The notes below the pieces were generated by a model that was not told the origin of the DNA, did not search any database, and saw nothing but the letters and a program-made list of their open reading frames with translations. This document shows, in pieces, positions 43,258-51,977 of a DNA stretch of 64,000 nucleotides. The DNA lies in NCBI RefSeq assembly GCF_001953175.1, contig NZ_CP018258.1, forward strand, positions 1,950,210 to 2,014,209, given 5' to 3'. The number at the start of each line of letters is the position of its first letter. The first letter of the stretch is position 1. Source of the stretch: Dehalogenimonas formicexedens. Its GTDB lineage: Bacteria > Chloroflexota > Dehalococcoidia > Dehalococcoidales > Dehalococcoidaceae. A program made the translations under genes and the position numbers.

Positions 43258-44193
43258 CTAACTTGCAGCCTGACCGGCAGGCCGGATTTTGGCCAGTTCA
43301 TTAAACAGTTCTTTTTCTTTATCGTTCAGTTTGGTGGGCAGGGTGACGTTCATCCGGACGATGAGATCCCCATTACCTGTCTTGCCCAGGTGAGGCATGC
43401 CCTGACCGCCTAGTTTGAACGTCTTTCCATTCTGGGTTTCTGCGGGGATCTTCAATGCCAGGCGGGTACCTTTGATGGTAGGAACTGTGACCTCTCCGCC
43501 CAAAACCGCCACGGTCAAGGGAACATCGACTGTCGTGAAAAGGTCATCGTCCTTGCGCTCAAATCTGCCATTGGGCGACACTTTGACGACCAGGTACAGA
43601 TCGCCGCGGGGACCGCCGCCGCTTCCTTCCCCGCCTTTGCCGGCGAGTCTAATCCTTGAACCGTTAGTTACCCCGGCAGGAATCTTAACTTCAAGCTTTT
43701 CCGGCTTGGCGCCCTGCATAGTCAGCATCCGGTTGGTCCCGTGGTAAGCCTCTTCCAGAGAAATCTCGATTTCATAATCAGCATCCTGGCCGCGGTGAGG
43801 CCGCCGCCGGCCGCCCCGAAGGATCTGATCAAAAAGATCACCTACGTCTTCGCCGGCATATGCGCCGCCGAAAGATCCGCCGGATTGTTGAAAATCAAAA
43901 CCTTCAAATGGAGTACCGCCGCCGCCGTACTGTCGGCTCCCCGCCCCGGCTTTTTCGAAGGCTTCGGCATGCTGCCAGTTTTCGCCGTATTTATCGTACT
44001 TGGAGCGCTTGTCCTTATCGGACAATACCTCGTGAGCTTCGTTGATTTCTTTGAACTTAGCTTCGGCGGCCTTGTCTCCGGGGTTAACGTCAGGATGATA
44101 TTTCCGCGCCAGTTTGCGAAAGGCTTTTTTTATCTCATCTTCGGTGGCGGTGCGGCTGAGACCCAAGGTAGCGTAATAGTCTTTAGCGGCCAT
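43258..44193 (-). CDS. DnaJ/CbpA-type co-chaperone without zinc domain
   Basis: 311 residues: an N-terminal J domain ([20 protein letters not shown], with the HPD tripeptide in [10 protein letters not shown]), a Gly/Phe-rich linker (about 75-115), and the two-part C-terminal substrate domain ([33 protein letters not shown]). The CxxCxGxG zinc repeats of type I DnaJ are missing, so this is the CbpA-like type II form. It recruits DnaK, which is not in the window. It heads the cluster dnaJ-hspR-clpB. Confidence 0.92.
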   Translation of the reverse strand: MAAKDYYATLGLSRTATEDEIKKAFRKLARKYHPDVNPGDKAAEAKFKEINEAHEVLSDKDKRSKYDKYGENWQHAEAFEKAGAGSRQYGGGGTPFEGFDFQQSGGSFGGAYAGEDVGDLFDQILRGGRRRPHRGQDADYEIEISLEEAYHGTNRMLTMQGAKPEKLEVKIPAGVTNGSRIRLAGKGGEGSGGGPRGDLYLVVKVSPNGRFERKDDDLFTTVDVPLTVAVLGGEVTVPTIKGTRLALKIPAETQNGKTFKLGGQGMPHLGKTGNGDLIVRMNVTLPTKLNDKEKELFNELAKIRPAGQAAS

Positions 44194-44201
44194 AGTGACC
44201 T

Positions 44202-44215
44202 CTTGTTACAACAAG
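44202..44215 (-). promoter_or_regulatory. Candidate HspR operator at the dnaJ transcription start
   Basis: CTTGT-TGTA-ACAAG is an inverted repeat lying at the expected transcription start of the dnaJ promoter. It shares CTTG...CAAG with the HAIR consensus (CTTGAGT-N7-ACTCAAG) but has a shorter centre. It also overlaps the AGAGG ribosome site region. Confidence 0.5.
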
Positions 44216-44222
44216 ATAATCC

Positions 44223-44252
44223 ATTATACCCGCTACTAAGGTTTTTTGTCTA
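44223..44252 (-). promoter_or_regulatory. Promoter of dnaJ-hspR-clpB
   Basis: On the reverse strand TAGACA (44252-44247), an 18-bp spacer and TATAAT (44228-44223). The expected transcription start is near 44216. Confidence 0.6.
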
Positions 44253-44384
44253 ATTATTATCATTATTCTTGATACATCTGTATTAACTCTATGGGTCATC
44301 CCCATCGTCCCAACTCCCATTGTAAGCTCTAAATCCCCGAGCTCAAAAGAGCCGTTTTAAGGGTTATAAATAAGGTTTCAGATT

Positions 44385-44405
44385 GCGTCAGCCTTCGGCA
44401 GATGC
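44385..44405 (+). promoter_or_regulatory. Hairpin in the purM 5' region
   Basis: GCGTC-A-GCC-TTC-GGC-A-GATGC forms a compact stem-loop ending 21 nt before the purM ribosome site AAGGAG. No purine-riboswitch core is apparent; the hairpin may be a transcription or translation element. Confidence 0.35.
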
Positions 44406-44438
44406 TATCATTTCGGCATCAACCCCAAGGAGACTCCC

Positions 44439-45452
44439 ATCAAACAAGATGCGTATGCCGCCGCCGGCGTTTCCATCGATTCCGCCGCCATAGCAAAGGA
44501 ACGGATCAAAAACCTTGCCAGAGCCACCTTGACGCCAAATGTCCTGGCTGGCCCCGGGTTCTTCGGCGGCATGTTCGAAGTGCCATGCGGTTACAACAAA
44601 CCAGTGCTGGTCTCCAGTTGCGACGGCGTCGGCACCAAGCTCCGGATAGCTTCGGCCATGGGCAAACACGACACTGTGGGCATCGACATAGTCAATCACA
44701 GCGTTAATGATATCCTGACCTGCGGCGCGACCCCCCTGTTCTTCCTGGACTATATCGCCATGGGCAAGCTTGACCCGGTCCTGATAGCTGAGGTTGTCAA
44801 AGGCTTGTCCACAGCATGTCAACAGGTCGGTTGCGCTTTGATCGGCGGAGAAACCGCCGAAATGCCAGGGTTATATCACGGCAATGACTATGACCTGGCT
44901 GGCTTTATCGTCGGTATCGTCGAAAAAGACGACATCCTGAACGGGCAATCCATAAAACCGGGTGATGCCGTCCTCGGGCTGCCTTCGACCGGGCTTCACA
45001 CCAACGGTTATTCCCTCGCCCGGAGAGTCCTGGGAGAGACGGCGTCGGCAATGATCATGCGTTACCCCATCCTGACCGGCAGTGTCGGTGAAGCCCTGAT
45101 CACGCCCCACCGGTCCTATCTCGCCGACTTGAAACCCGTTCTCACCGAAATCAAAGGACTGGCGCACATAACCGGGGGCGGCTTTACCGACAACATCCCC
45201 AGAACCTTACCGCCCGGTACCGCTGTCCATATCACCAAAGGCGCCTGGGAAGTACTTCCGATCTTCGAACTTATCCAGGAATTGGGGAATGTAGCCGATG
45301 CCGAGATGTACCGGGTGTTCAACATGGGTATTGGCATGGTGATTGTTGCTGAACCGGCTAAAGTTCCGTCGCTGTTGAAATCAATGCCCGAGGCAAAGGT
45401 CATCGGTGAAGTGACCGCGGATAAAGGGCTCGGGAGAGTCACCATCGATTAA
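44439..45452 (+). CDS. purM: Phosphoribosylformylglycinamidine cyclo-ligase, apparent AUC start
   Basis: 337 residues if read from ATC 44439. PurM closes the imidazole ring of purines (FGAM to AIR) with ATP. The family N-terminus (QDAYAAAGVSIDSA) is encoded from this position in frame with the rest, and AAGGAG at 44427-44432 stands 6 nt before the ATC. No ATG, GTG or TTG occurs in this frame until TTG 44529, where the first 30 conserved residues would be lost. Motifs downstream: PVLVSSCDGVGTKLRIA, GIDIVNHSVNDILTCGA, FLDYIAMGKL, ALIGGETAEMPG and HITGGGFTDNIPR. The start is either a rare AUC codon or the result of a base error. It precedes purH by 83 bp. Confidence 0.93.
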   Translation: MKQDAYAAAGVSIDSAAIAKERIKNLARATLTPNVLAGPGFFGGMFEVPCGYNKPVLVSSCDGVGTKLRIASAMGKHDTVGIDIVNHSVNDILTCGATPLFFLDYIAMGKLDPVLIAEVVKGLSTACQQVGCALIGGETAEMPGLYHGNDYDLAGFIVGIVEKDDILNGQSIKPGDAVLGLPSTGLHTNGYSLARRVLGETASAMIMRYPILTGSVGEALITPHRSYLADLKPVLTEIKGLAHITGGGFTDNIPRTLPPGTAVHITKGAWEVLPIFELIQELGNVADAEMYRVFNMGIGMVIVAEPAKVPSLLKSMPEAKVIGEVTADKGLGRVTID

Positions 45453-45535
45453 CTTTATGTCGAGTATCTTACCTCGATCTCAGAGCACTATCGCCGGCGC
45501 AAGAAAAGCCCGGCGTATCGTAGGAGGAATGCATT

Positions 45536-47071
45536 ATGCGAGCCATTCTCAGTGTCTCCGATAAAACCGGATTAGAATCCTTCGCCACCGAACTCGCCAA
45601 ACTGGGCTGGGAGGTCTTCTCCACCGGCGGCACCAAGAAATCCCTCTCGGCGGCCGGAGTCCCTGTCCATTCGATTTCAGATATCACCGGATTCCCGGAG
45701 ATCCTGGACGGCCGGGTCAAGACGCTTCATCCTATGGTTCACGGCGGCATCCTGGCCCGGCGCGACAAGGAAGACCACATGGCTCAGCTGGCCCAAAGCG
45801 GCATCACACCCATTGACATGGTGGTGGTCAACCTCTACCCATTTGTCCAGACGGTGTCAAAGGGTGATGTCACTCTGGAAACCGCCCTGGAAAACATCGA
45901 TATCGGCGGGCCGGCGATGATCCGGGCTTCGGCCAAGAATTTCCCCGGCGTCATCATCGTCACCGATCCCGGCGATTACGCTATGATCATCGACAAACTG
46001 AAGGGTCCCGGGCTCACCCTCGACGACCGCAAGCGCCTGGCTCAGAAAGCCTTCCAGCACACGGCGATGTACGACACGGCGATTTCACAGTACCTGTGGC
46101 AAGGGAATGAAGGCTTCCCGGAGAACATGACCATCGCACTTAAAAAACGCTACGGCTTGCGCTACGGCGAGAACCCCCACCAGCCTGCGGCCTTCTACGC
46201 CGAACAGCGGGTCGGCGCCAGCCAGAACAGCGGCATCACCTGGGCGGAACAGCTCTGGGGCAAAGAACTCTCGTTCAACAACATCCTGGACGCCGATGCC
46301 GCTTGGTCGACGGCCACCGATTTTTCGGATCCGACCGTAGCCATCATTAAACACACCAACCCGTGCGGGCTTGCCAGCGGCGAAGATCTATCAGAAGCCT
46401 ACAAAAAAGCGTTCGAGGGCGACCCGGTTTCCGCGTACGGCGGCATTGTGGCGGTCAACCGGACGCTCACCGCCGCTATGGCCGAGGCGATGAGAGGGAC
46501 TTTCTACGAGATCTCGATCGCTCCGGACTACGAGGAAGCCGCGCTCGACATTCTCAAAAAGCGGAAGGACCTGCGCATTCTCAAGGCCAAACTTCCTGCT
46601 CCGGAGACCCAGCCGCCCCTCGACTATCGCCGGGTGAAAGGCGGTCTGCTGGTTCAACAGGCCGACATCATGCCGGATTCGGCGTTAAGCCTCAAAACAG
46701 TGACGAAACGGGCGCCCACCGAAGCCGAAATCGCCGATATGCTGTTCGCCTTCCGTGCGGTCAAACATATCAAGTCCAACGCAATCGCCCTCGTCAAAGA
46801 CAGGATGCTCCTGGGCATGGGCGCCGGCCAACCTAACCGGGTCACCAGTGTCGATATCGCGGTCAAGAGAGCGGGCGAAAAATCGAAAGGCAGTGTGCTG
46901 GCCTCCGATGCCATGTTTCCCTTTAACGACAGCGTGCTGCAAGCAGCGGCAGCCGGGGTTGTAGCCATCATCCAACCCGGCGGCTCTATCAGGGATGATG
47001 CGTCGATCCAGGCGGCAGATGAAAACAACATCGCCATGGTTTTTACAGGGATCCGGCATTTTCTGCATTAG
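45536..47071 (+). CDS. purH: Bifunctional AICAR transformylase / IMP cyclohydrolase
   Basis: 511 residues. The N-terminal MGS-like cyclohydrolase domain has AILSVSDKTGLESFA, STGGTKKSL, FPEILDGRVKTLHPMVHGG; the C-terminal transformylase has YGLRYGENPHQPAAFY, IIKHTNPCGLASG with the catalytic Lys-His, and KSNAIALVKD. PurH performs the last two steps of IMP synthesis. An AGGAGG site precedes ATG 45536. It is followed 12 bp later by a nicotinate phosphoribosyltransferase gene and forms an operon with purM. Confidence 0.97.
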   Translation: MRAILSVSDKTGLESFATELAKLGWEVFSTGGTKKSLSAAGVPVHSISDITGFPEILDGRVKTLHPMVHGGILARRDKEDHMAQLAQSGITPIDMVVVNLYPFVQTVSKGDVTLETALENIDIGGPAMIRASAKNFPGVIIVTDPGDYAMIIDKLKGPGLTLDDRKRLAQKAFQHTAMYDTAISQYLWQGNEGFPENMTIALKKRYGLRYGENPHQPAAFYAEQRVGASQNSGITWAEQLWGKELSFNNILDADAAWSTATDFSDPTVAIIKHTNPCGLASGEDLSEAYKKAFEGDPVSAYGGIVAVNRTLTAAMAEAMRGTFYEISIAPDYEEAALDILKKRKDLRILKAKLPAPETQPPLDYRRVKGGLLVQQADIMPDSALSLKTVTKRAPTEAEIADMLFAFRAVKHIKSNAIALVKDRMLLGMGAGQPNRVTSVDIAVKRAGEKSKGSVLASDAMFPFNDSVLQAAAAGVVAIIQPGGSIRDDASIQAADENNIAMVFTGIRHFLH

Positions 47072-47083
47072 AAATAACGAAAT

Positions 47084-48109
47084 ATGAATGACCATGATTC
47101 CGCTCATTTAAACAAGTGGGAGAAGTTCCCGCCGCCCGAAGCCGTGGTCGAGGGCGATTCGGCGGACGTTTATTTTCACCGTACCATCGAAATCCTGAGA
47201 AAAGAAGACCTGAACCCGACGGCGGTCATGGAGGTCTTTCCCAACGCCCCGGGCATCATCTGTGGTATGGATGAAGTTTTGGCCTTGCTCGACCGGGTCC
47301 TGCCCGAAGCCCGCCGGGAAGTTTGGGCACTGGCAGACGGTGACGCCGTGGCTTCCAAAGAGGTCGCTTTACGCATCAGGGCGCCATACCAGAGCTTCGG
47401 GCTCTATGAGACCGCCATTCTGGGTTTCCTGGCTTCCGGAACCGGGTGGGCTACCGCCTCCGGTGAGTGCGTCCAGGCTGCCGGCGCCATTCCCTGCATC
47501 AGTTTCGGCGCCCGCCACGTCCACCCGCTGGTTTCGGGAAGAATGGACTACGCCGCCGTCATTGGCGGGTGCGCGGGCTGTTCGAGCGTTGAAGGTGCCA
47601 GACTGGCAGGCATCGAACCGTCAGGGACGATGCCTCATGCCCTTATCATCGTCATGGGCGACACCGTTAAAGCCACTCTTGCCTTTGACAAATATATCGA
47701 TCAATCCGTATCCCGGGTATCCCTGGTTGACACCTTCAAAGACGAGGCTGAAGAAAGTCTTCGGGTTGCCAATGCCCTCGGCGATAAGCTCAAAGCCGTC
47801 CGTTTGGACACCCCTGTTGAGCGCGGAAGGGTCACCTCAGAACTGGTCAAAGAGATCCGCGCCCGGCTTGACCAGGCTGGACATCATGGAGTTGGCGTTT
47901 TTGTAACCGGCGGTATTACCCCTGACCGTATCAGGTATTTCATCGAGCGCGGCGCCCCGGTGACCGGATTCGGCGTCGGCAGTTATATATCAGGCGCCAA
48001 GCCGATAGATTACACCGGAGATCTTCACGAGATCGACGGTAAACCGATAGCCAAACGAGGCAGGATCCCCGGAATAACGGCCAGCCCGCGCCTCAGGCGC
48101 GTTATGTGA
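47084..48109 (+). CDS. Nicotinate phosphoribosyltransferase-like protein
   Basis: 341 residues. It resembles the short archaeal-type nicotinate phosphoribosyltransferases of NAD salvage, which join nicotinate to PRPP: the GLYETAILGFLASGTGWAT helix, SFGARHVHP, GCSSVEGARLAGIEPSGTMPHALI, and VTGGITPDRIRYFIERG...GFGVGSYI motifs of the phosphoribosyl barrel. A quinolinate-type (NadC) enzyme is less likely because of the HVHP and SGTMPHA signatures. It lies 12 bp downstream of purH, so PRPP-using genes are grouped. There is only a weak ribosome site. Confidence 0.85.
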   Translation: MNDHDSAHLNKWEKFPPPEAVVEGDSADVYFHRTIEILRKEDLNPTAVMEVFPNAPGIICGMDEVLALLDRVLPEARREVWALADGDAVASKEVALRIRAPYQSFGLYETAILGFLASGTGWATASGECVQAAGAIPCISFGARHVHPLVSGRMDYAAVIGGCAGCSSVEGARLAGIEPSGTMPHALIIVMGDTVKATLAFDKYIDQSVSRVSLVDTFKDEAEESLRVANALGDKLKAVRLDTPVERGRVTSELVKEIRARLDQAGHHGVGVFVTGGITPDRIRYFIERGAPVTGFGVGSYISGAKPIDYTGDLHEIDGKPIAKRGRIPGITASPRLRRVM

Positions 48110-48112
48110 TTT

Positions 48113-48541
48113 CTATTTAAGTTCTTCCAGGATCTTCACCGCGCTGGCGACAAAGTTCGGACACAGGCTGGTAAACAAACCCTCGCTCCTGGCTTTGGCC
48201 AAGCCTTCGGGAGTGCCGAGATCGCAGCCCAGCAGTTCCGTGCAACCGGTCGTTCGATGAACCGCTACAAACCGCCGGTTGAATTCCTGGATCCGGGTGT
48301 AGACAGCCTCGACGCCTTCCCGAGCTGATTTCTGTTCGGAAAGCCCGATCACCATATATGCCCCAGTAACGGCGCCGCATGTATTTCCGGTTCTTCCCAT
48401 CCCCCCGCCGAATCCCCTCGATAACTTCAATGCGGTTGCCTTATCGAGCCCGAGATCCTCGCAAAAAGCGGTCAATACCGATTGAGCGCAGTTCATTTTG
48501 GATTCGATCATGTTCAGCCGCGCGTTTTCAGAACGGGTCAT
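48113..48541 (-). CDS. C_GCAxxG_C_C family redox-type protein
   Basis: 142 residues from ATG 48541, which follows GGAGA by 7-8 nt; the frame is open further upstream. The family signature is visible as MNCAQSVL, GGGMGRTGNTCGAVTGAYMV, GCTELLGCDLG and SLCPNF: conserved Cys thought to form a redox or metal site. The biochemical role is not established. It is convergent with the nicotinate phosphoribosyltransferase gene (3-bp gap) and divergent from the AbrB-like/ArsM pair. Confidence 0.85.
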   Translation of the reverse strand: MTRSENARLNMIESKMNCAQSVLTAFCEDLGLDKATALKLSRGFGGGMGRTGNTCGAVTGAYMVIGLSEQKSAREGVEAVYTRIQEFNRRFVAVHRTTGCTELLGCDLGTPEGLAKARSEGLFTSLCPNFVASAVKILEELK

Positions 48542-48794
48542 CAATTTCTCCTGTTCCAAATTCCAACCCTCGTTGGGCGTGTCGGCTAATTTACCACTAT
48601 CCCGAGGATTTTGCAGCATTAATCGTACAAGGCTTTCCTCTCCGGTGCTTTTTGTGAAAGTCCCATAATTTTAAGCGTGGGTTTTGGTTCACAGTAAACC
48701 AATTGCTCCAGCCAAGCACGCGCTTAAGACGAACAATTTGACACTATCTGCTTTTTCTGATTATACTGATTTATCTGCCTTTGCGGAGGTTGGG

Positions 48795-49061
48795 ATGACC
48801 GAGAAAACAAAATCTACCGAAAGTGGATGCGGCGAGTCGACCGAATGCTGCCGGGTCGAAGCGATAGTTTCCGTCGATGGCCGCGGCCAGGTGGTGCTGC
48901 CCAAAGAAGTGCGCGAAGGGCTGGGATTGATTGCCGGCGACAAGATGGCCTTGGTTACGCTGACGCGCAATGGAAAGCCTTGCTGCCTGGTCCTGACCAA
49001 GGCAGACAATCTAGCGAAAAACGCCAGAGATTTGCTCGGGCCCCTGGTTAAAGAACTTTAA
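48795..49061 (+). CDS. AbrB-like protein with N-terminal Cys cluster (HgcAB-associated type)
   Basis: 88 residues from ATG 48795, chosen because GGAGG lies 9 nt upstream. A Cys-containing N-terminus ([13 protein letters not shown]) leads into a SpoVT-AbrB swapped-hairpin domain ([31 protein letters not shown]), then a Cys pair (KPCCLVL) and a helix. It resembles small proteins annotated as HgcAB-associated in genomes that methylate mercury, and similar proteins found near arsM. hgcA and hgcB are not in the window. The gene ends 13 bp before arsM and probably acts with it, perhaps as a metalloid-responsive regulator; that is inference. Confidence 0.72.
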   Translation: MTEKTKSTESGCGESTECCRVEAIVSVDGRGQVVLPKEVREGLGLIAGDKMALVTLTRNGKPCCLVLTKADNLAKNARDLLGPLVKEL

Positions 49062-49074
49062 GGAGAGCACCAAA

Positions 49075-49902
49075 GTGAAAGACGCTGAAATCAAGAGTTA
49101 TATAAAGGACCGTTACGGGAAAATCGCCCGGACCGGAGGCAGCGGCTGTGGCTGCAGCAGTAATTGTTGCGGTTCCCCGTCTGCCGATCTTATCAGCCGG
49201 GTTATCGGCTACTCAGACGCAGAACTATCAGCGGTGCCGGAAGGCGCCAATCTCGGTCTTGGTTGCGGCAATCCCACCGCCATCGCCGCGCTCAAACCAG
49301 GGGAAACCGTCCTCGATCTGGGTTCCGGCGCAGGTTTCGATGCCTTTCTGGCTTCAAAACAGGTCGGTACCGCGGGGAGAATAATCGGTGTGGACATGAC
49401 CCCTGACATGTTGTCAAGGGCTCGTGAAAACGCACGAAAAGGCGGATACGGTAACGTCGAATTCCGGCATGGTGAAATTGAAAATCTACCGGTTGAATCC
49501 GGTACTGTCGATACCATCATTTCCAATTGCGTCATTAACCTGTCGCCGGATAAACCAAAGGTTTTCAGCGAGGCTTTCCGGGTGCTGAAACCGGGCGGAC
49601 GTATCGCCGTCTCAGATATTGTCCTGCTGGAACCTCTCCCGGAATTTGTGAGGGATTCTATTGCCGCGTATACCGCGTGTGTGGCTGGCGCCAATTTAAA
49701 GTCTGAATACCTGGGCGCGATCCAACGAGCCGGTTTTGAAAATATCAAAGTTGTCGGGGAAAATGTTTTTGACCTAGACTTCATCGACATGGCTCCCGAG
49801 CTGGTGAAAGAGGCTGAATCCCTGGGGATAACCGAAGAGATGATTCAGCATATTGCTGAAACTATCGTCAGCGTGAAGGTACGGGCGACAAAGCCAGTCT
49901 AG
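49075..49902 (+). CDS. arsM: Arsenite S-adenosylmethionine methyltransferase
   Basis: 275 residues from GTG 49075 behind AAGGAGAG. It has the SAM motif [20 protein letters not shown], and the Cys set expected of ArsM: an N-terminal cluster [11 protein letters not shown], Cys in [10 protein letters not shown] and in YTACVAGAN, which bind trivalent arsenic. The enzyme methylates arsenite to volatile or less harmful species. The upstream AbrB-like gene is co-transcribed. The 3' end overlaps the convergent tilS gene by 4 bp. Confidence 0.9.
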   Translation: MKDAEIKSYIKDRYGKIARTGGSGCGCSSNCCGSPSADLISRVIGYSDAELSAVPEGANLGLGCGNPTAIAALKPGETVLDLGSGAGFDAFLASKQVGTAGRIIGVDMTPDMLSRARENARKGGYGNVEFRHGEIENLPVESGTVDTIISNCVINLSPDKPKVFSEAFRVLKPGGRIAVSDIVLLEPLPEFVRDSIAAYTACVAGANLKSEYLGAIQRAGFENIKVVGENVFDLDFIDMAPELVKEAESLGITEEMIQHIAETIVSVKVRATKPV

Positions 49903-51341
49903 CAACCGGTTTTGGTGAACTCCAAACGAAGGATCCGCCGTGAAGACGGGGTCACCTTAACCCGGTCATCAAGCCGGTGCCCAACCACCCACACGACCTG
50001 ACAGGGGTTGACAACAAGAGGAATCCTGGAACGCCAGGCACGGGGCACTTTGGTGTCGATGAAGAAGTCCTTGACCGATTTCTGAGATTCCATGCCAAGC
50101 GGAACCAGACAATCGCCCGCCCGCCGGGCCCTGACCTTAAGTTCATCGCCAACTGCATCCAGATCGAATAGCCCGGTGTATTCATCAGATGCCCCGGCCG
50201 TCAAAAGCCCGGTCCCGTTCTCGAGTATTGTTGCCTTAACCCGCCAACCGGAGATCTCCGTCACCCCGGGAATATTCAGGCTGCGCTCTCCTTTGATCTC
50301 GGGCAACGGGATATCTTCGAAGGCATTCCTCCCTAGAGTCAGGTCCTGGTAACCCGATACAAAGGCTACGCCATCGAGCAGGTCGATGCTTCGCCCCGTT
50401 TCGCCCTCCGCCACATCGAGCATGGCTTCAATATGAACTGCCTCGATGTCCTTCGGACTCCCAAGAACCGAACTGAGTACCTGCCGGAGCAGTGCACGCT
50501 TAAGAGCCGGGTGAAGAGAGGCAAACCCTTTTCGGTCGATTGCGACGGTATTACCGTCGAGGCGGACAACCCCGGAGGCAACTTTAGAAGTTTCGGTCTG
50601 TATAAAATCGACATCATCAGCGGCAATTTTAGCCAACTTATCAAGCGCGTCGTCAATTCTAGGGTTAAAGTCTTTACGTAAGCCGGGGAGCAGAGTATGG
50701 CGAATACGGTTGCGGGTGAATGACAGAGATTCATTGGTGGCGTCGGTACGGAATTCAAGAGTCAACTCTCGGCAATATTCTTCCACCTCGGCTCGCTTGA
50801 GGCACAACAACGGCCGAATCAAGGTCAAGGGACCGACTCGCTTGTAACGCAGGATACTTTTGTCTTTAAGGCCCACGAGCCCCGTCAGGCCGGTTCCCCG
50901 CAATAGATGAAGCGTCACCGTTTCCACATGATCGCTAAGGGTGTGAGCTACCGCCACCGATGAAGCTCCAATTTTCTCAGCCACCTCTGAGAGAAATTTG
51001 TACCGAACCTCACGGGCGGCTTCTTCGGTTGACAAACGGTTTTCTTCGCGGTAAGTTCTGACAGCCCTTGCCTCGATAGTGGAAGGAAGCCCGAGCTTTT
51101 GGGCCAGGCCGGCCACAAATTGCGCGTCCTGATGGGAGGCATCCCCTCGCAGTCGATGATCCAGGTGGGCTACGTGAAGTTCACAACCAAGTTCATCCCT
51201 GACTTTATGTAATATATGAAGCAGGGTAACCGAATCCGCACCGCCGGACACGGCGACAATTACCCTGTCACCCCTGGACACCAACCGGCGCGCTCGGATA
51301 AAATCCAGGATTTTCTTTTCGGTTTTTTGCGTTGTGGTCAT
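49899..51341 (-). CDS. tilS: tRNA(Ile)-lysidine synthase
   Basis: 480 residues. TilS attaches lysine to C34 of the tRNA that reads AUA. The PP-loop is [16 protein letters not shown]; other signatures are [18 protein letters not shown], the [29 protein letters not shown] segment, [15 protein letters not shown] and [12 protein letters not shown]. The middle and C-terminal TilS domains follow (about 280-480), the last with the [11 protein letters not shown] and [14 protein letters not shown] motif. It starts a reverse-strand group ahead of arsM, though the next gene upstream ends 9 bp away. Confidence 0.96.
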   Translation of the reverse strand: MTTTQKTEKKILDFIRARRLVSRGDRVIVAVSGGADSVTLLHILHKVRDELGCELHVAHLDHRLRGDASHQDAQFVAGLAQKLGLPSTIEARAVRTYREENRLSTEEAAREVRYKFLSEVAEKIGASSVAVAHTLSDHVETVTLHLLRGTGLTGLVGLKDKSILRYKRVGPLTLIRPLLCLKRAEVEEYCRELTLEFRTDATNESLSFTRNRIRHTLLPGLRKDFNPRIDDALDKLAKIAADDVDFIQTETSKVASGVVRLDGNTVAIDRKGFASLHPALKRALLRQVLSSVLGSPKDIEAVHIEAMLDVAEGETGRSIDLLDGVAFVSGYQDLTLGRNAFEDIPLPEIKGERSLNIPGVTEISGWRVKATILENGTGLLTAGASDEYTGLFDLDAVGDELKVRARRAGDCLVPLGMESQKSVKDFFIDTKVPRAWRSRIPLVVNPCQVVWVVGHRLDDRVKVTPSSRRILRLEFTKTGC

Positions 51342-51350
51342 GACGCTGAA

Positions 51351-51977
51351 CTACCAGGGATGGCTGTCGACCTGAAAACACGATTCATTGAAAACAACAA
51401 GTTTCGCTGTGCCGGCCGGGTCAACCTCGATGATCGAAAGGCTTCCCGTATTTAGCCTGAATTTCCTTATGTCGGTTTCCCTGAGACCCAAGACACGGCA
51501 AATGATAGACAAAACCACGAAATAATGGGTGACGATCAGGACCTCGCCTTCGGGAAAACGTGACGCCAGGTTCAACACGACCCGCCAGGCCCGTTCTCTT
51601 ACGTCGGCAAGCGATTCTCCCCCGGGCAAACTGGGCAACCCATTCTCGGAGACGGCGGTCAATAGTAAACCCAGCCCGCCGCCAACCTCGGCCACGGCTT
51701 TGCCCTCGAGTTCCCCGGCATCAATTTCCCGCAGATCCGGTTCCAATTCTACAGGCATGCTCCCGTGCTCTCCGGCAATGGCTTCCGCGGTAACTCTGGC
51801 CCGTCCCAGCGGGCTGGATATGATCATGGCCAGCTTTTCATTAGCCAGTCGCCCGGCCAAGCACTTGACCTGCTTCAGGCCGGTCTCATTCAACGGGGTG
51901 TCGGAACCGCCGCCCTGGATTCGGCGAATGCGGTTCCATTCGGTTTCGGCGTGCCTGGCGATGAATATTCGGGTCAT
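51351..51977 (-). CDS. Histidine phosphatase (phosphoglycerate mutase-like)
   Basis: 208 residues with FIARHAETEWNRIRRIQGG (RHG motif), SSPLGRARVTAEAIA, LREIDAGELEGKAV and the second His in VLIVTHYFVVL. These enzymes remove phosphate from varied small molecules; cobalamin-pathway (CobC) and phosphoglycerate mutase roles are both possible, and no neighbouring gene settles it. Its ATG overlaps the stop of the M48 peptidase gene (TAATG), so the two are coupled. Confidence 0.85.
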   Translation of the reverse strand: MTRIFIARHAETEWNRIRRIQGGGSDTPLNETGLKQVKCLAGRLANEKLAMIISSPLGRARVTAEAIAGEHGSMPVELEPDLREIDAGELEGKAVAEVGGGLGLLLTAVSENGLPSLPGGESLADVRERAWRVVLNLASRFPEGEVLIVTHYFVVLSIICRVLGLRETDIRKFRLNTGSLSIIEVDPAGTAKLVVFNESCFQVDSHPW

